Shown in pieces: positions 47,123-57,720 of a stretch of 64,000 nt of DNA. The notes beneath the pieces are model-generated. The model did no database searches and had not been told where the DNA came from. It worked only from the letters and a program-made list of their open reading frames with translations. Source of the stretch: Gamarada debralockiae. Its lineage: Eukaryota; Ascomycota; Leotiomycetes; Helotiales; Hyphodiscaceae. Location: the NCBI GenBank assembly GCA_002803225.1, contig NXFV01001303.1, positions 24,572 to 88,571 of the forward strand, in the 5' to 3' direction. The stretch's first letter is position 1. Every line of letters begins with the position of its first letter. The position numbers were made by a program, and so were the translations under genes.

Positions 47123-47400
47123 CTACATCCCCTTTTCCTTTGGCGGCCACTGATGTACAGGCAGCCCCTGGATAACTCCATTGCTTGCCAGCATGCCTCC
47201 ATTAACCGAAAAGATGCGGCATACCATAAACGCCCTCATTGCCGCATTCTCCTGAGCCAACCCATCGGATTCGTATGCTAGATCCGTTTGGTATTCCCGG
47301 CCGTTGACCAACACCAGGCAGGTGAAACCTGAGCTGCTCCTGTAGGTCTCGTACAACGGATCTCGCCAACCTCGGCGTCGGCATAAACCTGCCCATCAAG
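47123..47400 (-). pseudogene. dsRBD-like domain fragment
   Basis: The minus-strand frame ending at TGA 47123 reads WRDPLYETYRSSSGFTCLVL, VNGREYQTDLAYESDGLAQE, then NAAMRAFMVC and GGMLASNGVIQGLPV. The pattern G-x-x-C-x-V-x-V-N-G-R-E-Y, then an A-x-E-x-A-A-x-x-A helix, matches the second half of a double-stranded RNA-binding domain, which is seen in hypothetical proteins of several ascomycetes. There is no in-frame ATG; the frame starts after a stop near 47,405, so the N-terminal part is missing or in another exon or frame (TNFLMGRF just upstream). Probably a truncated gene. Confidence 0.4.
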
Positions 47401-47480
47401 AAGTTAGTTACAGAGGATCGGTACAAATTCTCCCGACAGAATAGATCGCGTACTCTCCAGATACGCCATATAAAATCCAC

Positions 47481-49126
47481 CCATTGCGTATCTTGTCAAC
47501 TACAACTATAGAGACCCCTCAATACTAGGATATTGATAAAGATCGCTCAAATTCTTGCGGCGATGGTGCAGTTAAGTCTAATCTCGTACCATAAACACAG
47601 CCAGTGTTGTGGGTGTAGAAAATAATTCATGAACGATGTGGTGGCATTGGAGAGTAAGACTGACTAGTCTATTACTACAGATATATCAGATCATGAGCTC
47701 TAAAGAGGTGGTACATATTCCTTGTCTGGTCAGTGCCAGAGAGAGGTGAGGCTCAGATGAGACAGGCGAGCCTAATCTACTCGTGCAACCAACTCCCGCA
47801 TAGCGGTCGCTCCCAATCGATGACAATATTCTTCAGCCAATGAGTACACATCGTTTTCAACGAGAGTCATATTCTCCGTACAAGTCGGGCACGAACTAAA
47901 AGTCATATCTGCAGGAATGGCAGGAGGGGAATGATGGAGGCACTGCATAACACCTTTAAGAGAACCTTGGGCGAATAAGGTTATTAATGATGGTCAACTT
48001 CCATGATATAACAACGGGGATTAGAGACTTACCCCGGTATTTGTGAGGCCGTTTGAACATATCAGGGAGATTGATATTGCTCTAAGAATGGTTCACCACA
48101 CTGGGCAACAAGTGGTAAAGGGTCGCTACTTGACGGCAAGAAATCACCATACCTTATCACCATCCTTGCATTCAGCCTCAATCATCGAGATTCTTTCACG
48201 CTATCCGGCTGTGCAATGAGCCTCAACAACTTGCAAAAACTTACGCCCGATTTATTATCTGCCACCTGACCGGGATTGCCCTCCTGGGGATTGACTACCA
48301 ATGCCACCCCACCCATCTATAAACGAGATTTTTTATGTTACAAACCATATTCACCGAAAGAAGCCTATTCCTGCGGCGTTTTTGTATATCTATGCATGAG
48401 ATCGGATTCAATCATCCTGATTTCGGTGAGTCGACGATCGCGTGAGGACGCGTCGTTTCAATAATGTCATTGGGTAGGCTCAGCGGCTCATCATCCGAGA
48501 CGTCCCCCCTCTCGAGAGTTCCTTTGCTTACAACCTAGCTCAGCCTCTTATTGCTTACCCCGCAGCAAAGACTATGTCAAGGAAAGAAGCTTCCCCGGGA
48601 TATCAATCCAATAAGCTCTCTACTCCGTACTCTAGTGCTGAGCAGAGCCGCGTCTTGAAAGGTGCGGCTTGGGGTGGCGGCTTATCGTTACCGATAACTT
48701 ACTTAACTCCAACCCTTCTAGTCAGCCAGTCAGCAAGATTCTCACAATCTGTAGCATAACCCCCACTGACCATTCCTGCAGAAGAGCCTCAATCGCGCCC
48801 GGTTTATGTGAGCATATCTTTGAAAATGCAATATCCATTCATCGTTGGCTGAGAGATGGCTCTCATGAATCACTTGCTAACCAACGCCATGCAAAGACGC
48901 ATGCATGATGGTAGGTGCTCCATTATTGTTGGACGCAGCATTGGAGCTGGCCCCGCACTTAGAGATTCGATCTTGACTATTGAGCTGGACGGCCAAGAAT
49001 GCAATCACTTATTGGGATCCCGCTGCTGCCTATCTTCCCAGCTGTCACCGAGGAAATATATTAGTCTCCCAAGTTGGGTTTACAAACTCCCTTAACATTA
49101 GGTGGCAACATCAATCTTCAAGCAAA
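47481..49126. other. Intergenic region before DUF8035-like gene
   Basis: Normal composition with no open frame above 80 codons that looks coding. It contains copy B of the local duplication. The last few hundred bases should include the promoter and 5' leader of the gene at 49127. Confidence 0.4.
48270..48533. repeat. Local direct duplication, copy B
   Basis: Partner of 46,890-47,113, about 1.4 kb away in the same orientation. It carries small insertions relative to copy A, for example before ATTTCGGTGAGT and around GGCTCAGCGGCTC. Confidence 0.8.
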
Positions 49127-51295
49127 ATGGCAAACAGACGCGATTACCCTCCACCCTATTCTCGAACATCGCATCCTCCCATCCACAACGGACAATCCCC
49201 GTTGCACGAACCGTACCCTACTCGGCGTGAAATAGATTACGAGTCCCGAAAGAGATCTTCCCCTGTTGCCAGCGGTCGAGTTACAACTACTATTTACAAG
49301 ATCGAATCTGCTGCGCCGTACCCTGCTATTCCTAAAGTCGCTTCAATGCCCAAACCTCACCTCATCGCCCAGAGTAGAGAGGCTAGACCTCCGAAGCCGT
49401 TGGAAGATTCCCCTCCACCAAGCCAAGGGTATTATGACCATCAGAAGAGGCCAAGTGTTACAATGAACACAACAGACACGGTTTCGGGTACACGGACGAT
49501 ATATCCGACTCCGCCCAGACTTGGGGCGGTCCCAAACAAACCGGTAGTATTCAAACATAGGCCAGAGGGTCCCAAAGGATTGGAGCGGTCAAGCGGAGGC
49601 CAGAGGTCGAAACATAATCGGGATCACAAAAGGCGCCAAAGAGAATCGATTGCGAGTTTGGCTGTAATTGGTGCTGCAATTGGATGGAATGTTATTAAGA
49701 ATGGTGGGAGTTATCATAATAAGAAAAGCAGGACAAGAAGACGGAAAGAGTATGTTAAAGAGACTCGCGGGAGTAGCAATCCAAGAGATGATAGAGAGCA
49801 GGTGGGTTTACATGGTCGAGCTAAAGAACGACCACCCGGGGCAGAAGAAAGAGATATTTTGCCAGCACCAGGAGACATTTCACGAGCAACGAGAAATCCA
49901 AAACCCGTACTCGCCAATCTCGGAAGTTGTGATCAAAATGAACGACAAGTTTCTCAAGGTATCGACTCTCGCAAAGGTTTATTGGCATCATATGATTCTG
50001 GAAACATTGGAGGACTGAGACGAGAATCAGGCGCTAAACTACCTCTTTTCAAGGCAACTGATGTAACGGATTTAAAAGCATTGAAGAAAGCACTGGAAAT
50101 TACTGATGCCAAGTCTTCTCAAGATCCAGCTACTGGTTCTGAACCCTCGAGGTGGTCAGTACAGAACGACATATACGAAGAAGCTGGAATCCACCCAGGT
50201 ATCCGAGGTCAAAAACATGCACAGAGCAGCCACCTACGCATAGTTTCACCTGCCGGGGAAACAGCAGGAAAGGGAAAGCCGGACAAAGGCATACTACGAA
50301 CTCCGACGGTAAAGTTCTCTGAAGGCCCCAATCCCGTTAGAGAAGGAGCTGCCCCATTGAAAGATGCGAAGAAAGATGGCATTCCAGTGAATGCGAGATG
50401 GACGAAGATTTCACGGAACTTGGTAAACCCAGAAGCTTTGGATAAAGGCAAAGAGATATATGAGGCTAGAGAGGACTTTGTCATCGTCTCGAGAGTCCTG
50501 TCCAGGGATGAAGTGCAGAAATATGCTGCCATGACGCATCTGATTAGAAGTTTGTTTCCCATCAATATCCATTCTAGTACTAATAGATTGGTAACAGTTG
50601 CCCGCGAACGCAACCGCTGTCATCACCACGATCGAGAACGAGAACGAAACCGAGAACAAGAGAGAATATCACACTCCAGATCTGATTCCATAGACGATGA
50701 TGACTACGAGAGAGTAGAGTGGCCGAACATGCTGGAGGCTGCCAAACTTACAATGAGTAGTGGGTTGGGTAATAAGTGTTTCCGGCCTCACCCAGTGGAG
50801 ATTCATCAAGTTGGAACCTCTCCAACAACCTCAAAGGCTCAACTGCCTAAGCGGGAACGAAACCCTCATACTGATGCTTCCCCAGCATCCGAGTCACCAA
50901 GCGATGAGGAACCGGTCAAAATCGAGCGTCCATACACTGCCAAGCCAGGCCGTGGCAAGGTGCATACCGAAGGGAGCAACCCGAATTGTCCCGAGCTTGG
51001 GCGCATCAATTTTACCAGCACGGGAGATTCCAACCTAGTAAAAACACCTGAAGACCGACGTCGCAGAACGAGGAGCAATGGAAATCAGAATAGCTATGTC
51101 CTTCCTCCTCGCTCTAGGGATGAACGGCCTGACAGCTCGACATTGACATACCGCAATTCGACTCCCGCCGATCTCGATATCGGTGGCTTCGGGTATGGCT
51201 CTGGGCCCGTATCAGCAGCCTCCAGGTTCTCACAACCAAGCTCCTTCCGTCGGTCTCCACTACCGGTCCAGATCCACAATAGTAGGGAAAGCTAG
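49127..51295 (+). CDS. DUF8035-like disordered protein, 722 aa
   Basis: An intact single-exon gene. ATG 49127 (MANRRDYPPPYSRT) is chosen because the frame upstream has no further ATG, only a TTG, and does not look conserved. The protein is mostly disordered: a Pro/Ser/Arg-rich N-terminus, a basic stretch (HNRDHKRRQRE), a short hydrophobic segment SIASLAVIGAAIGWNVIKNG, a central conserved module, then RERERNREQERISHSRSDS and a Ser/Arg-rich tail. The central module GILRTPTVKFSEGPNPVREG, APLKDAKKDGIPVNARWTKI, then LVNPEALDKGKEIYEARED and FVIVSRVLSRDEVQKYA is the hallmark of a Pezizomycotina family that I believe is catalogued as DUF8035. Its function is unknown. The charged and Arg/Ser repeats suggest RNA or nuclear association, but that is inference. 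There is no RIP damage. Confidence 0.85.
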   Translation: MANRRDYPPPYSRTSHPPIHNGQSPLHEPYPTRREIDYESRKRSSPVASGRVTTTIYKIESAAPYPAIPKVASMPKPHLIAQSREARPPKPLEDSPPPSQGYYDHQKRPSVTMNTTDTVSGTRTIYPTPPRLGAVPNKPVVFKHRPEGPKGLERSSGGQRSKHNRDHKRRQRESIASLAVIGAAIGWNVIKNGGSYHNKKSRTRRRKEYVKETRGSSNPRDDREQVGLHGRAKERPPGAEERDILPAPGDISRATRNPKPVLANLGSCDQNERQVSQGIDSRKGLLASYDSGNIGGLRRESGAKLPLFKATDVTDLKALKKALEITDAKSSQDPATGSEPSRWSVQNDIYEEAGIHPGIRGQKHAQSSHLRIVSPAGETAGKGKPDKGILRTPTVKFSEGPNPVREGAAPLKDAKKDGIPVNARWTKISRNLVNPEALDKGKEIYEAREDFVIVSRVLSRDEVQKYAAMTHLIRSLFPINIHSSTNRLVTVARERNRCHHHDRERERNREQERISHSRSDSIDDDDYERVEWPNMLEAAKLTMSSGLGNKCFRPHPVEIHQVGTSPTTSKAQLPKRERNPHTDASPASESPSDEEPVKIERPYTAKPGRGKVHTEGSNPNCPELGRINFTSTGDSNLVKTPEDRRRRTRSNGNQNSYVLPPRSRDERPDSSTLTYRNSTPADLDIGGFGYGSGPVSAASRFSQPSSFRRSPLPVQIHNSRES

Positions 51296-51759
51296 AGATA
51301 ATGCACCAAGAGAGAAGAGGCAGTGACAAAGAAGCGAGATTTACTGGCCCAAAGGATGCAGAGAGATGGGATCTGTGATAGGAAGCTAGGGAGTTTGAAC
51401 GCACAAGGAAAGTCGAGTTTCATTACTTTTTTGTACGAACTTTTGACTACGGACGTACCGGTTTTCTTTTTGGCATTTGGAAAACGCAAAATATCGGGCG
51501 TCATTGACAAGAATAAGCCAATAAGGACGAGTTTGTAACTATGCTGTTGCCGTCGAGGCACCTCAGTTTGCCGCTACTAGATAGTCTTCCTTACAAGTAC
51601 TAGTATCAATGTATATAGAGACTAGAAATGAATATATAATTAAACAAAAGTAGTATTAGCGACAGATAAGAAGGAAATCGAATATCGCAAGTCAATCCTA
51701 TGCCAAAATGAAACTAACGAACTTGGTCAGCATAATTTCAGATGGAGGATAGAAAGAAC
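51296..51759. other. Convergent intergenic region
   Basis: This lies between the stop of the DUF8035-like gene and the minus-strand regulator pseudogene that converges on it, and it should hold both 3' ends. A mild RIP-like dip occurs at about 51,580-51,660. No terminator motif can be assigned. Confidence 0.4.
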
Positions 51760-53740
51760 CTATACCTTAATTCCCATTTGAATCTGTATCTCTCGCCAGT
51801 CGTACTTGTATCTATCTAGACGCTGTGTCTCCCAAAGGGCGTCAAGCAGCTTTAATGCGGGATCGGGGTGCTATAAATTTTGTTAGCTTGCTAGGAGATT
51901 AGTTCTTTGCGTTAGAAAAAAGGATACTTACATAAAAGCAGCTGTTTAATATTAACTTATGCCTTAGCTACGCCTCCCTCTCGTCATTAAAAAGAGAGAT
52001 TCCCACTATGAACAAGCTCCAATAATAGCCTATCTCTAGCCTATATCCCTCAGGTATCTCATTTACAATTTCCACGATATCATTAATAGCATTATTAGTG
52101 GCCACAAGTTTCTCCCTTTCACGGCCACAAGGATTAAGGATATAATTGAGATAAATAATATATATATACATATAAGACCTAAGTTTAGAGAAAGCTTCTT
52201 CTTCTAATGTTTCCGGCATAGTAAGCTTTCGTGGCCGAGGTATTCGTCGCCAGTCGTTTCTTTGGTTTCGTATAGCGGGATCACAGCTTTGCCACCACTA
52301 CCACATGAGGCCGGTATGGATTTTTTCTGCTCGGTGTTCGATATATTTAGAATTGGCTTCTTTCACCATAGATTCTAATGAGAGGTAGGAAATTTGAGCT
52401 ATAAAGATCATTAGAGAGTGGAAATGGGTTGCTATTACCTGTTTGTATTAGTAGCTGTGACTAGATGACTGTTTTTTTTTAGGGGGGAGGGGGGAGGGAA
52501 GGGGGAGGGGAACTTACTCCTCTGGAATCATATGCCGGACAATAGGGAAGGGCACTTCTTCGTTTGTTAACATAGTCATCGAAAGAGCTGTCTTTAGGCC
52601 AGTAATTCCCTTGGAATAGGCAACTTCCACCGACTGTTAATAAACCTGAAACGTCGAGGAGAGAGAGGAATAATATCAGGTAATCGGCGGGTTTTAGAAC
52701 ATCTCGAGACAGAATCAAGGCTCTTGCTCCTTGGAGATGCTGAAACCAGTTCCCTGAATGTAAAATCTACAAGATTTGAGCAACTAATCCCCTAAAACCA
52801 ACATCTGCCTGTTTTTTTACCTCATAAACACATAGCATGAGGCATGCTCCTAATGCGGAGTCCGACAAGAGTAAAGCCTTCAATTCCTGCACAGCCGTTA
52901 CGTAATGATATTCTACATTCGACTGATACTGTTTCCCATTCCTCGCTAAATAGACCGCCGCAACGGCTGCCATAGAATGCAACAGCGCCGGACTACTCGT
53001 TGCAAGTAGAACCAGCTCTTGGAACGGATTCTCGTCATCATTATTGTACGCTAAAAAGCGGCAACAAAATGTGGCAAAATGATGAACGTAGGAATTTGTA
53101 TCCCTATCTATATATAGGAATACGACAGAGTTCGGACATGAAGGTCTGCTGAATAGAATGACTTGTTTATCGCTCCAGGTACATGTTTTTCGCAATCTAC
53201 TGTAGCGATCACATGTAGGCTTTTTGTCATTGCACTTGACTTTGGCTTTACAGCAAATTAAGCACCCTAAATCCTGTCAGTGAAGGTCCCATATGTGCAT
53301 TAGAAATAAATCTGACCTGTTCTGCCACGCCTCTGACCTGGAGGTTTCTTCCCTGCACGTTTCTTCCGGGCCATCATGGATTTCAACTAAAATTGATGTT
53401 GAAAGGTTGAATTGTAAATCAGTTGAATGATCTCCGAAAAGCATCGCATCGTACATGGGAAAATGAATGTTAAAAGTTCCACATGAAAGGATCGAGGTCC
53501 CCGAAATTGTTTCCGCGGTCTGGGTGGCGAGCAAGGGTTGAGACTAGGGCAGATATTGGCGTAGGTTCTAGGTCGCCTGATGCAGCCTTCTGCGCCTCTA
53601 TCAATTCGGTGGAGAATCATGCATCGCATCTTCTTTTGCCCAAAATGCGAACCCCTGTCAAAGTCCGTGTGGTTTGTTTAGCGAACTGGACCGTGCCTGA
53701 TTTGGTGGCCCCTATCCCTGCGATAAAAAGATCCATGCGC
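51760..53740 (-). pseudogene. Fungal_trans_2 (Zn2Cys6-type) regulator, RIP-damaged
   Basis: On the minus strand the C-terminal domain of a fungal-specific transcription factor (fungal_trans_2, PF11951 type) is legible across several exons: VHHFATFCCRFLAYNNDDEN, SSPALLHSMAAVAAVYLARN, YHYVTAVQELK, LGACLMLCVYE, then an intron, WFQHLQGARALILSR, LLDVSGLLTVGGSCLFQGNY, an intron (52517-52440), HFHSLMIFIAQISYLSLESM, IRNQRNDWRRIPRP, GYYWSLFIVGISLFNDERE, an intron, then HPDPALKLLDALWE and YDWREIQIQMGIKV, stop 51760. In-frame TAGs replace Trp or Gln at about 52,300 and Gln at 51,966, and joining two exons needs a one-base shift. The Zn2Cys6 cluster cannot be read; the region at 53.6-53.75 kb (TKSGTVQFAKQTTRTLTG) may be its remnant. 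Probably inactive. Confidence 0.8.
52479..52510 (+). repeat. G-rich tract, quadruplex-capable
   Basis: After a T8 run the plus strand has runs of 6, 6, 3, 5 and 4 G separated by single or double A. This fits the G3+N1-7 x4 pattern for a G-quadruplex. It lies inside an intron of the minus-strand regulator relic, where the coding strand is C-rich just after the donor. Confidence 0.85.
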
Positions 53741-53759
53741 GACCAACAAGGCGGCAAGT

Positions 53760-55470
53760 AGCTACGGGATAGGGGTACGGAAGCGGCTTCATCACCAGAA
53801 ATTGCCTCACATCCAGATCACACATCTCAAGGCTATTTGAGAAACAAAATTCAAGCCTGCGATCAGCTTCCCAGCCTCTAAACGCTTTGTTTGCTGAAGT
53901 ATAGTATCTGCGGCCAAGTTCGTTGAGTATAGTTGTCTAGGAACTTCATGAGTACGCTGTGTGCCAATTGTCGCGGCACCACACAGAGGCCTCAAGAAGA
54001 GCATGATGGTATTCGCACATTATTTTTGTCAAACAGGGCCTTATAATAGGATAGTAAAAGAATATTGAGGGAATCCCATTGGTCTGCCAGCCTGCAGTCT
54101 AGTGCGTTCGAGGCATTGACTCTGAATATGGTTTGTTCGAAGGTGAGTGACAGGATGCCTTCAAAATACCGAAAGAGCACTTGAGTAACAAATATGATTT
54201 TCATTTTATTTTTGAACATTTAAATTTTTGGAACTGGGCCTGGCGGTTCGGGTCGCAAAGTACTGTAGCTTCAAAGGCAGTAGAGACCAGCTGATGAACT
54301 GCCACATAATACCGCCTTCGCGGTCCGAATATTTTTCCGTCCTCTTTCCGAGCTGAAATTTCTCGTCGGACACAACGTAAAGTTCTTTCGCATAGAGTTA
54401 TTTGGGTAACATGAAGAGCGCAGCTAAAATACATGCCTTTTCGAAAGGGAATCCCCTATAGCATTACGTGAGGTATCGGCGCGCCTTCAGTTCAGCAGAG
54501 CCAATAAAACCTAGGATCGCATTGCAACCTGACGAAAATCGCAAATCTGGCAACGCCACTGCCCCTCAGTTGACATAGTGACTGTAGCTCGGGGGATGTC
54601 CACTGACCTTCCGGTGGTGACTTCGCGTTTCTTATCCCTGAGTTGTGTCCCATCTCGTCCGGCGCTGACTTCGTTTAACAATTTATTGTCAGATCAGCTC
54701 GCATTGTGATTGATATGTGAAATAAGTGGCAGAAGAAAAGCAATGTTGTTCCGTTATGCCGTGAATTCCATCAGTGTGGGTCATCCAGTCTCGGGTGCTG
54801 TCCCGCTCAAATACGAGAGATCCAATTCAATGTACAAGAGGCTGCAGAACGAGGCAACCAGCATGACCCTCGCCATTGCTCACCCGCTGCACTGTGTTTG
54901 CCTCAGATTCCTTTATCTCTCTGCAGATGAGACAAGGCGAGCCTAGAACATGGACGCAGATCTTGTGGCCGACGATGTCGACAAACCTAGAACATGGAGG
55001 TCAAGCTGACATACCGAAGACGATTTCTCCAAATCCCCAAGCACTTTGAAATTTATTTTCGCATATATTCAATAATGTGCATCATTTTGTTTCAGACTTA
55101 CGAGGACTGGCCATCATAGCGTATCGCTAGGGACAGGACTCGTCATCTGAAGAGATCCAAAATACGCGGTAGCAATGGAGAGTTGTACTTTGTTTAATCA
55201 GTCTTCGAAGATCACAAAACAGGGTCTTTATCTGGATTATGAACCCAAAAGAGCGATTCGATTAATAGCAGATATGGTGCGTTAATAATCGAACACATAA
55301 CATTCATCAATCCTCCTCAAACACATCTCAAAAACTACCACACAAGCCATATCGCCAAATCGACATTCGTGTCTCAATGAAGAGAAGATTCCTTGTAAGT
55401 CTACAGCCCAGCTCGTATTGGTAACAGAACAGCTGACCCTTAGTTAGTCTTGCATTGATCCACTTAACCG
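53760..55470. other. Unassigned interval with minus-strand traces
   Basis: Minus-strand frames at 53,807-54,434 read YVAVHQLVSTAFEATVLCDP, then RVNASNALDCRLADQWDSLN and ILLLSYYKALFDKNN. They look like degraded helical protein, perhaps another fungal transcription-factor C-terminus, but no intact domain is visible. From 54,440 to 55,470 I see nothing recognisable. Confidence 0.3.
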
Positions 55471-55480
55471 GTTGTGCTCT

Positions 55481-55489
55481 TTATAAAAA
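55481..55489 (+). promoter_or_regulatory. Possible TATA-like element
   Basis: TTATAAAAA lies 65-73 bases upstream of ATG 55554 in otherwise non-AT-rich sequence. The position fits a TATA box if the 5' leader is short; there is no other support. Confidence 0.3.
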
Positions 55490-55553
55490 CTCCATGGTGA
55501 GCATGTTGACAACTATTTCTGGCTGTCCCAATGCTAATTCCTAATAAATAGCC

Positions 55554-56571
55554 ATGAATGATGCTGCGACACTAGATCCCTCTTCCCAAGCGCTAGCACT
55601 GTCCGTAACGAATCTGCAATATCAACATAAGCAAATGCAAAATCGAACGTTTACAATTGGGATAAGAGAGGAGTTTCGGAGCCTGGAGCCCAAGGAATGG
55701 GAGAAATGGATGAAATGGTTGGGGAATCTTGAGAATGTTGACGGCATCACAATCGTGTGGTCCATTCGATCATCAGAACACATATATGCTCCAACAGATT
55801 TCGAAGCTGAAGTCGTGGAACACTTTTGCTTCCGATATCAAGCCCAGAACAACAGACCACAGGGAGCCAACCTCGATACGACAGTAGGTTCCAACAGCTA
55901 CTCGATTGCCCCCCACAGTATTCGCTCAAATGTACGGCAACTTCACGTCAAAAGCAAACCTTTGGTCATAAAGGATTTGTATTCGAAACCCCGACCTAAT
56001 GATGACTTTCTCATCGCCTTTCGAGAGCAATATGCAGTTGAGTTGTTGGCTCTTAGGGTCCAGAGAAACTACGAGATCTTCCAAGAGGCTCGCCTGCAGA
56101 CGGAGAGGCTGTTGCGAGCGACTGCAAACCGTCCAACCATTGCTTTAGAGATCATTGCTTTAGAGGCACTTTCCGGCCTGGGACGTACACAGATTGTTCT
56201 GCTCTCCTGCACTGTCACAATCACTGCACTGGATTTCTTTGCCCTGGCCAACGGTTGGAAATCCAGAGATTGGACGGAGAAGGAGGAGGCTGCCTTCACT
56301 AGCAAATTCACCAGCTCTATACCTGGAGCATGGAACTGCAGAGATCTTCGAGATGAATGGGAGGTGCTTGTCAAGGTTAGTTACAGAAAACGTAACTCTA
56401 CGCAGAGCTAACACGCACCGATCCCAGGCCATTTTCGACAAGTACTCGAAGACACCAGGACAAAACTTCATAACAAGAGCGAATCTTACCTCGGCAACAA
56501 TGTTTGTGCATAAGATCTGGTTGGAGCTGATGGAACTCAACAGGAAGCTGAGGTGGAGAGATTTGAATTAG
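55554..56571 (+). CDS. Unknown two-exon protein, 321 aa
   Basis: Exon 1 is 55554-56375 and exon 2 is 56428-56571. The 52-nt intron has a GTTAGT donor, a perfect GCTAACAC branch site and a CCCAG acceptor; without it the frame ends 11 codons later. The 321-residue protein starts MNDAATLDPSSQALAL and contains EFRSLEPKEWEKWMKWLGNL, NVRQLHVKSKPLVIKDLY, a helical LIAFREQYAVELLALRVQRN, a hydrophobic stretch IVLLSCTVTITALDFFALAN (one possible membrane segment or buried helix), and ends RKLRWRDLN. There are no frameshifts, RIP stops or skewed codons, so it is likely a live gene. I do not recognise the family, and the neighbours give no hint. Confidence 0.75.
56376..56427 (+). other. Spliceosomal intron, 52 nt
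   Basis: GTTAGT at 56376, a CTAAC branch site at about 56408-56412 and CAG at 56425-56427. It joins AAG and GCC codons in phase 0. Confidence 0.8.
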
Positions 56572-57085
56572 TGTCTTATATGAATTTTATAAATACATGT
56601 TGTATTATTTTGCCCTAATTCTATGGCTATCTGCGGATTTTGTGGGCTAGTAGATTAGGCTTTCTAGTGATCAGCGTCATTTCAGATACGTTCGACCTTG
56701 GATGTGAGGCGCCATCTTCAGTGCAACGTATTATCAGGGAAAACTGACCCGAAACCGCGATCTCATATCACTGGCGACTAAGCAGTTTGTACAGTAGTAG
56801 TCAGGGTTGCAATTGAGCAATGGCTTGCATTAGGTGGCGTCTGGGAGCCGAATCAAGTCCATGGGCTTCGCACTGTTCTCATCTGTTAGCTCCTGTACTA
56901 TCATCTTCCCGCGGTTCCTCAGATTGCAGGATTCCATTATTCATTCCTCCTACCACCTCATCCAGAACCCCCGAATTCTCTTGGGACTCAACCACACAAG
57001 AAGGCAAATTGACCTCGAACAGCACAGAACGAGCGCAGACAGATATACGTCTACTACAACGTCGGTGGGGCTTCCCTTTGATACG
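56572..57085. other. Intergenic, no gene assigned
   Basis: Plus-strand frames of up to 117 codons start at 56,820-56,834 and run into the next relic, but before 57,086 they contain no recognisable domain. Confidence 0.35.
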
Positions 57086-57720
57086 ATGACGTTCCACCCG
57101 TTTCCCGACCTCCCTATGGAGCTGCTCGTTCATCTTCAGCGGGCTTTTTCCTCCAGAGGCATTTTACGTCTGCCGAGCTTCTCGTGAAGTAGCTCGCTCC
57201 TCTTACGAGCCTGTCTTCGCGAACTATGATGCCTGCGACAGGAAGTGCGAAAATCGAAAGCTCTCTCGATCTCACCCTCGATTCTATCTACCTCAGAGCA
57301 CCCTTCGATAAAGGAAGACAGATGCATTCCGAACTAGCTCGCAAATTTCCTGTCTTCGGAAAGGTCTCGTCTCTAGCCTTTGAGTTTCGCGCGAACGACC
57401 TAAACCACTATGAGGGGCTTAGGGAAATCATCCTTTCCTCATCCGACAGCCTTAAGGAGATAATTCTCGTCGTTAGGAACAGAGAGACGGCATATGGCAT
57501 CCAGTTAGAAGGAACTCTCAAGTTTTCTGAGCCACAAACCAGCCCGTGGCTCTGGCGGACAACGCGAGATGCGGAGGTGGGCATTACAGAATACATTGCA
57601 TGGCTGATGAGACGGTTCCAGGGAACACGCGTGCCACTTATTCGCGTTATGGAAGCCGACCTGCTACTGCATCAGAAGCTACGCCTATACTTTTTGAAGG
57701 GCCCTCGAGTTGTACTGTGA
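57086..57720 (+). pseudogene. 2EXR-domain protein, frameshifted
   Basis: ATG 57086 gives MTFHPFPDLPMELLVHL, the start of the fungal 2EXR domain (F-x-x-F-P-x-L-P-x-E-L-R-x-x-I-W), but the R-x-x-I-W part is lost. The following conserved piece FYVCRASREVARSSYEPVFA (usually H-V-C-R-E-S-R) lies in a different frame, and a third frame resumes with SLDLTLDSIYLRAPFDKGR, ARKFPVFGKVSSLAFEF and SDSLKEIILVVRNRE to a stop at 57720. At least two frameshifts within 250 bases mark it as a pseudogene. The family is large in Leotiomycetes and Sordariomycetes; its function is unknown. Confidence 0.75.

Noticed and set aside
49668..50659. Overlapping frames inside the DUF8035-like gene
   Set aside because: Shadows of the intact 722-residue gene, whose conserved module fixes the true frame.
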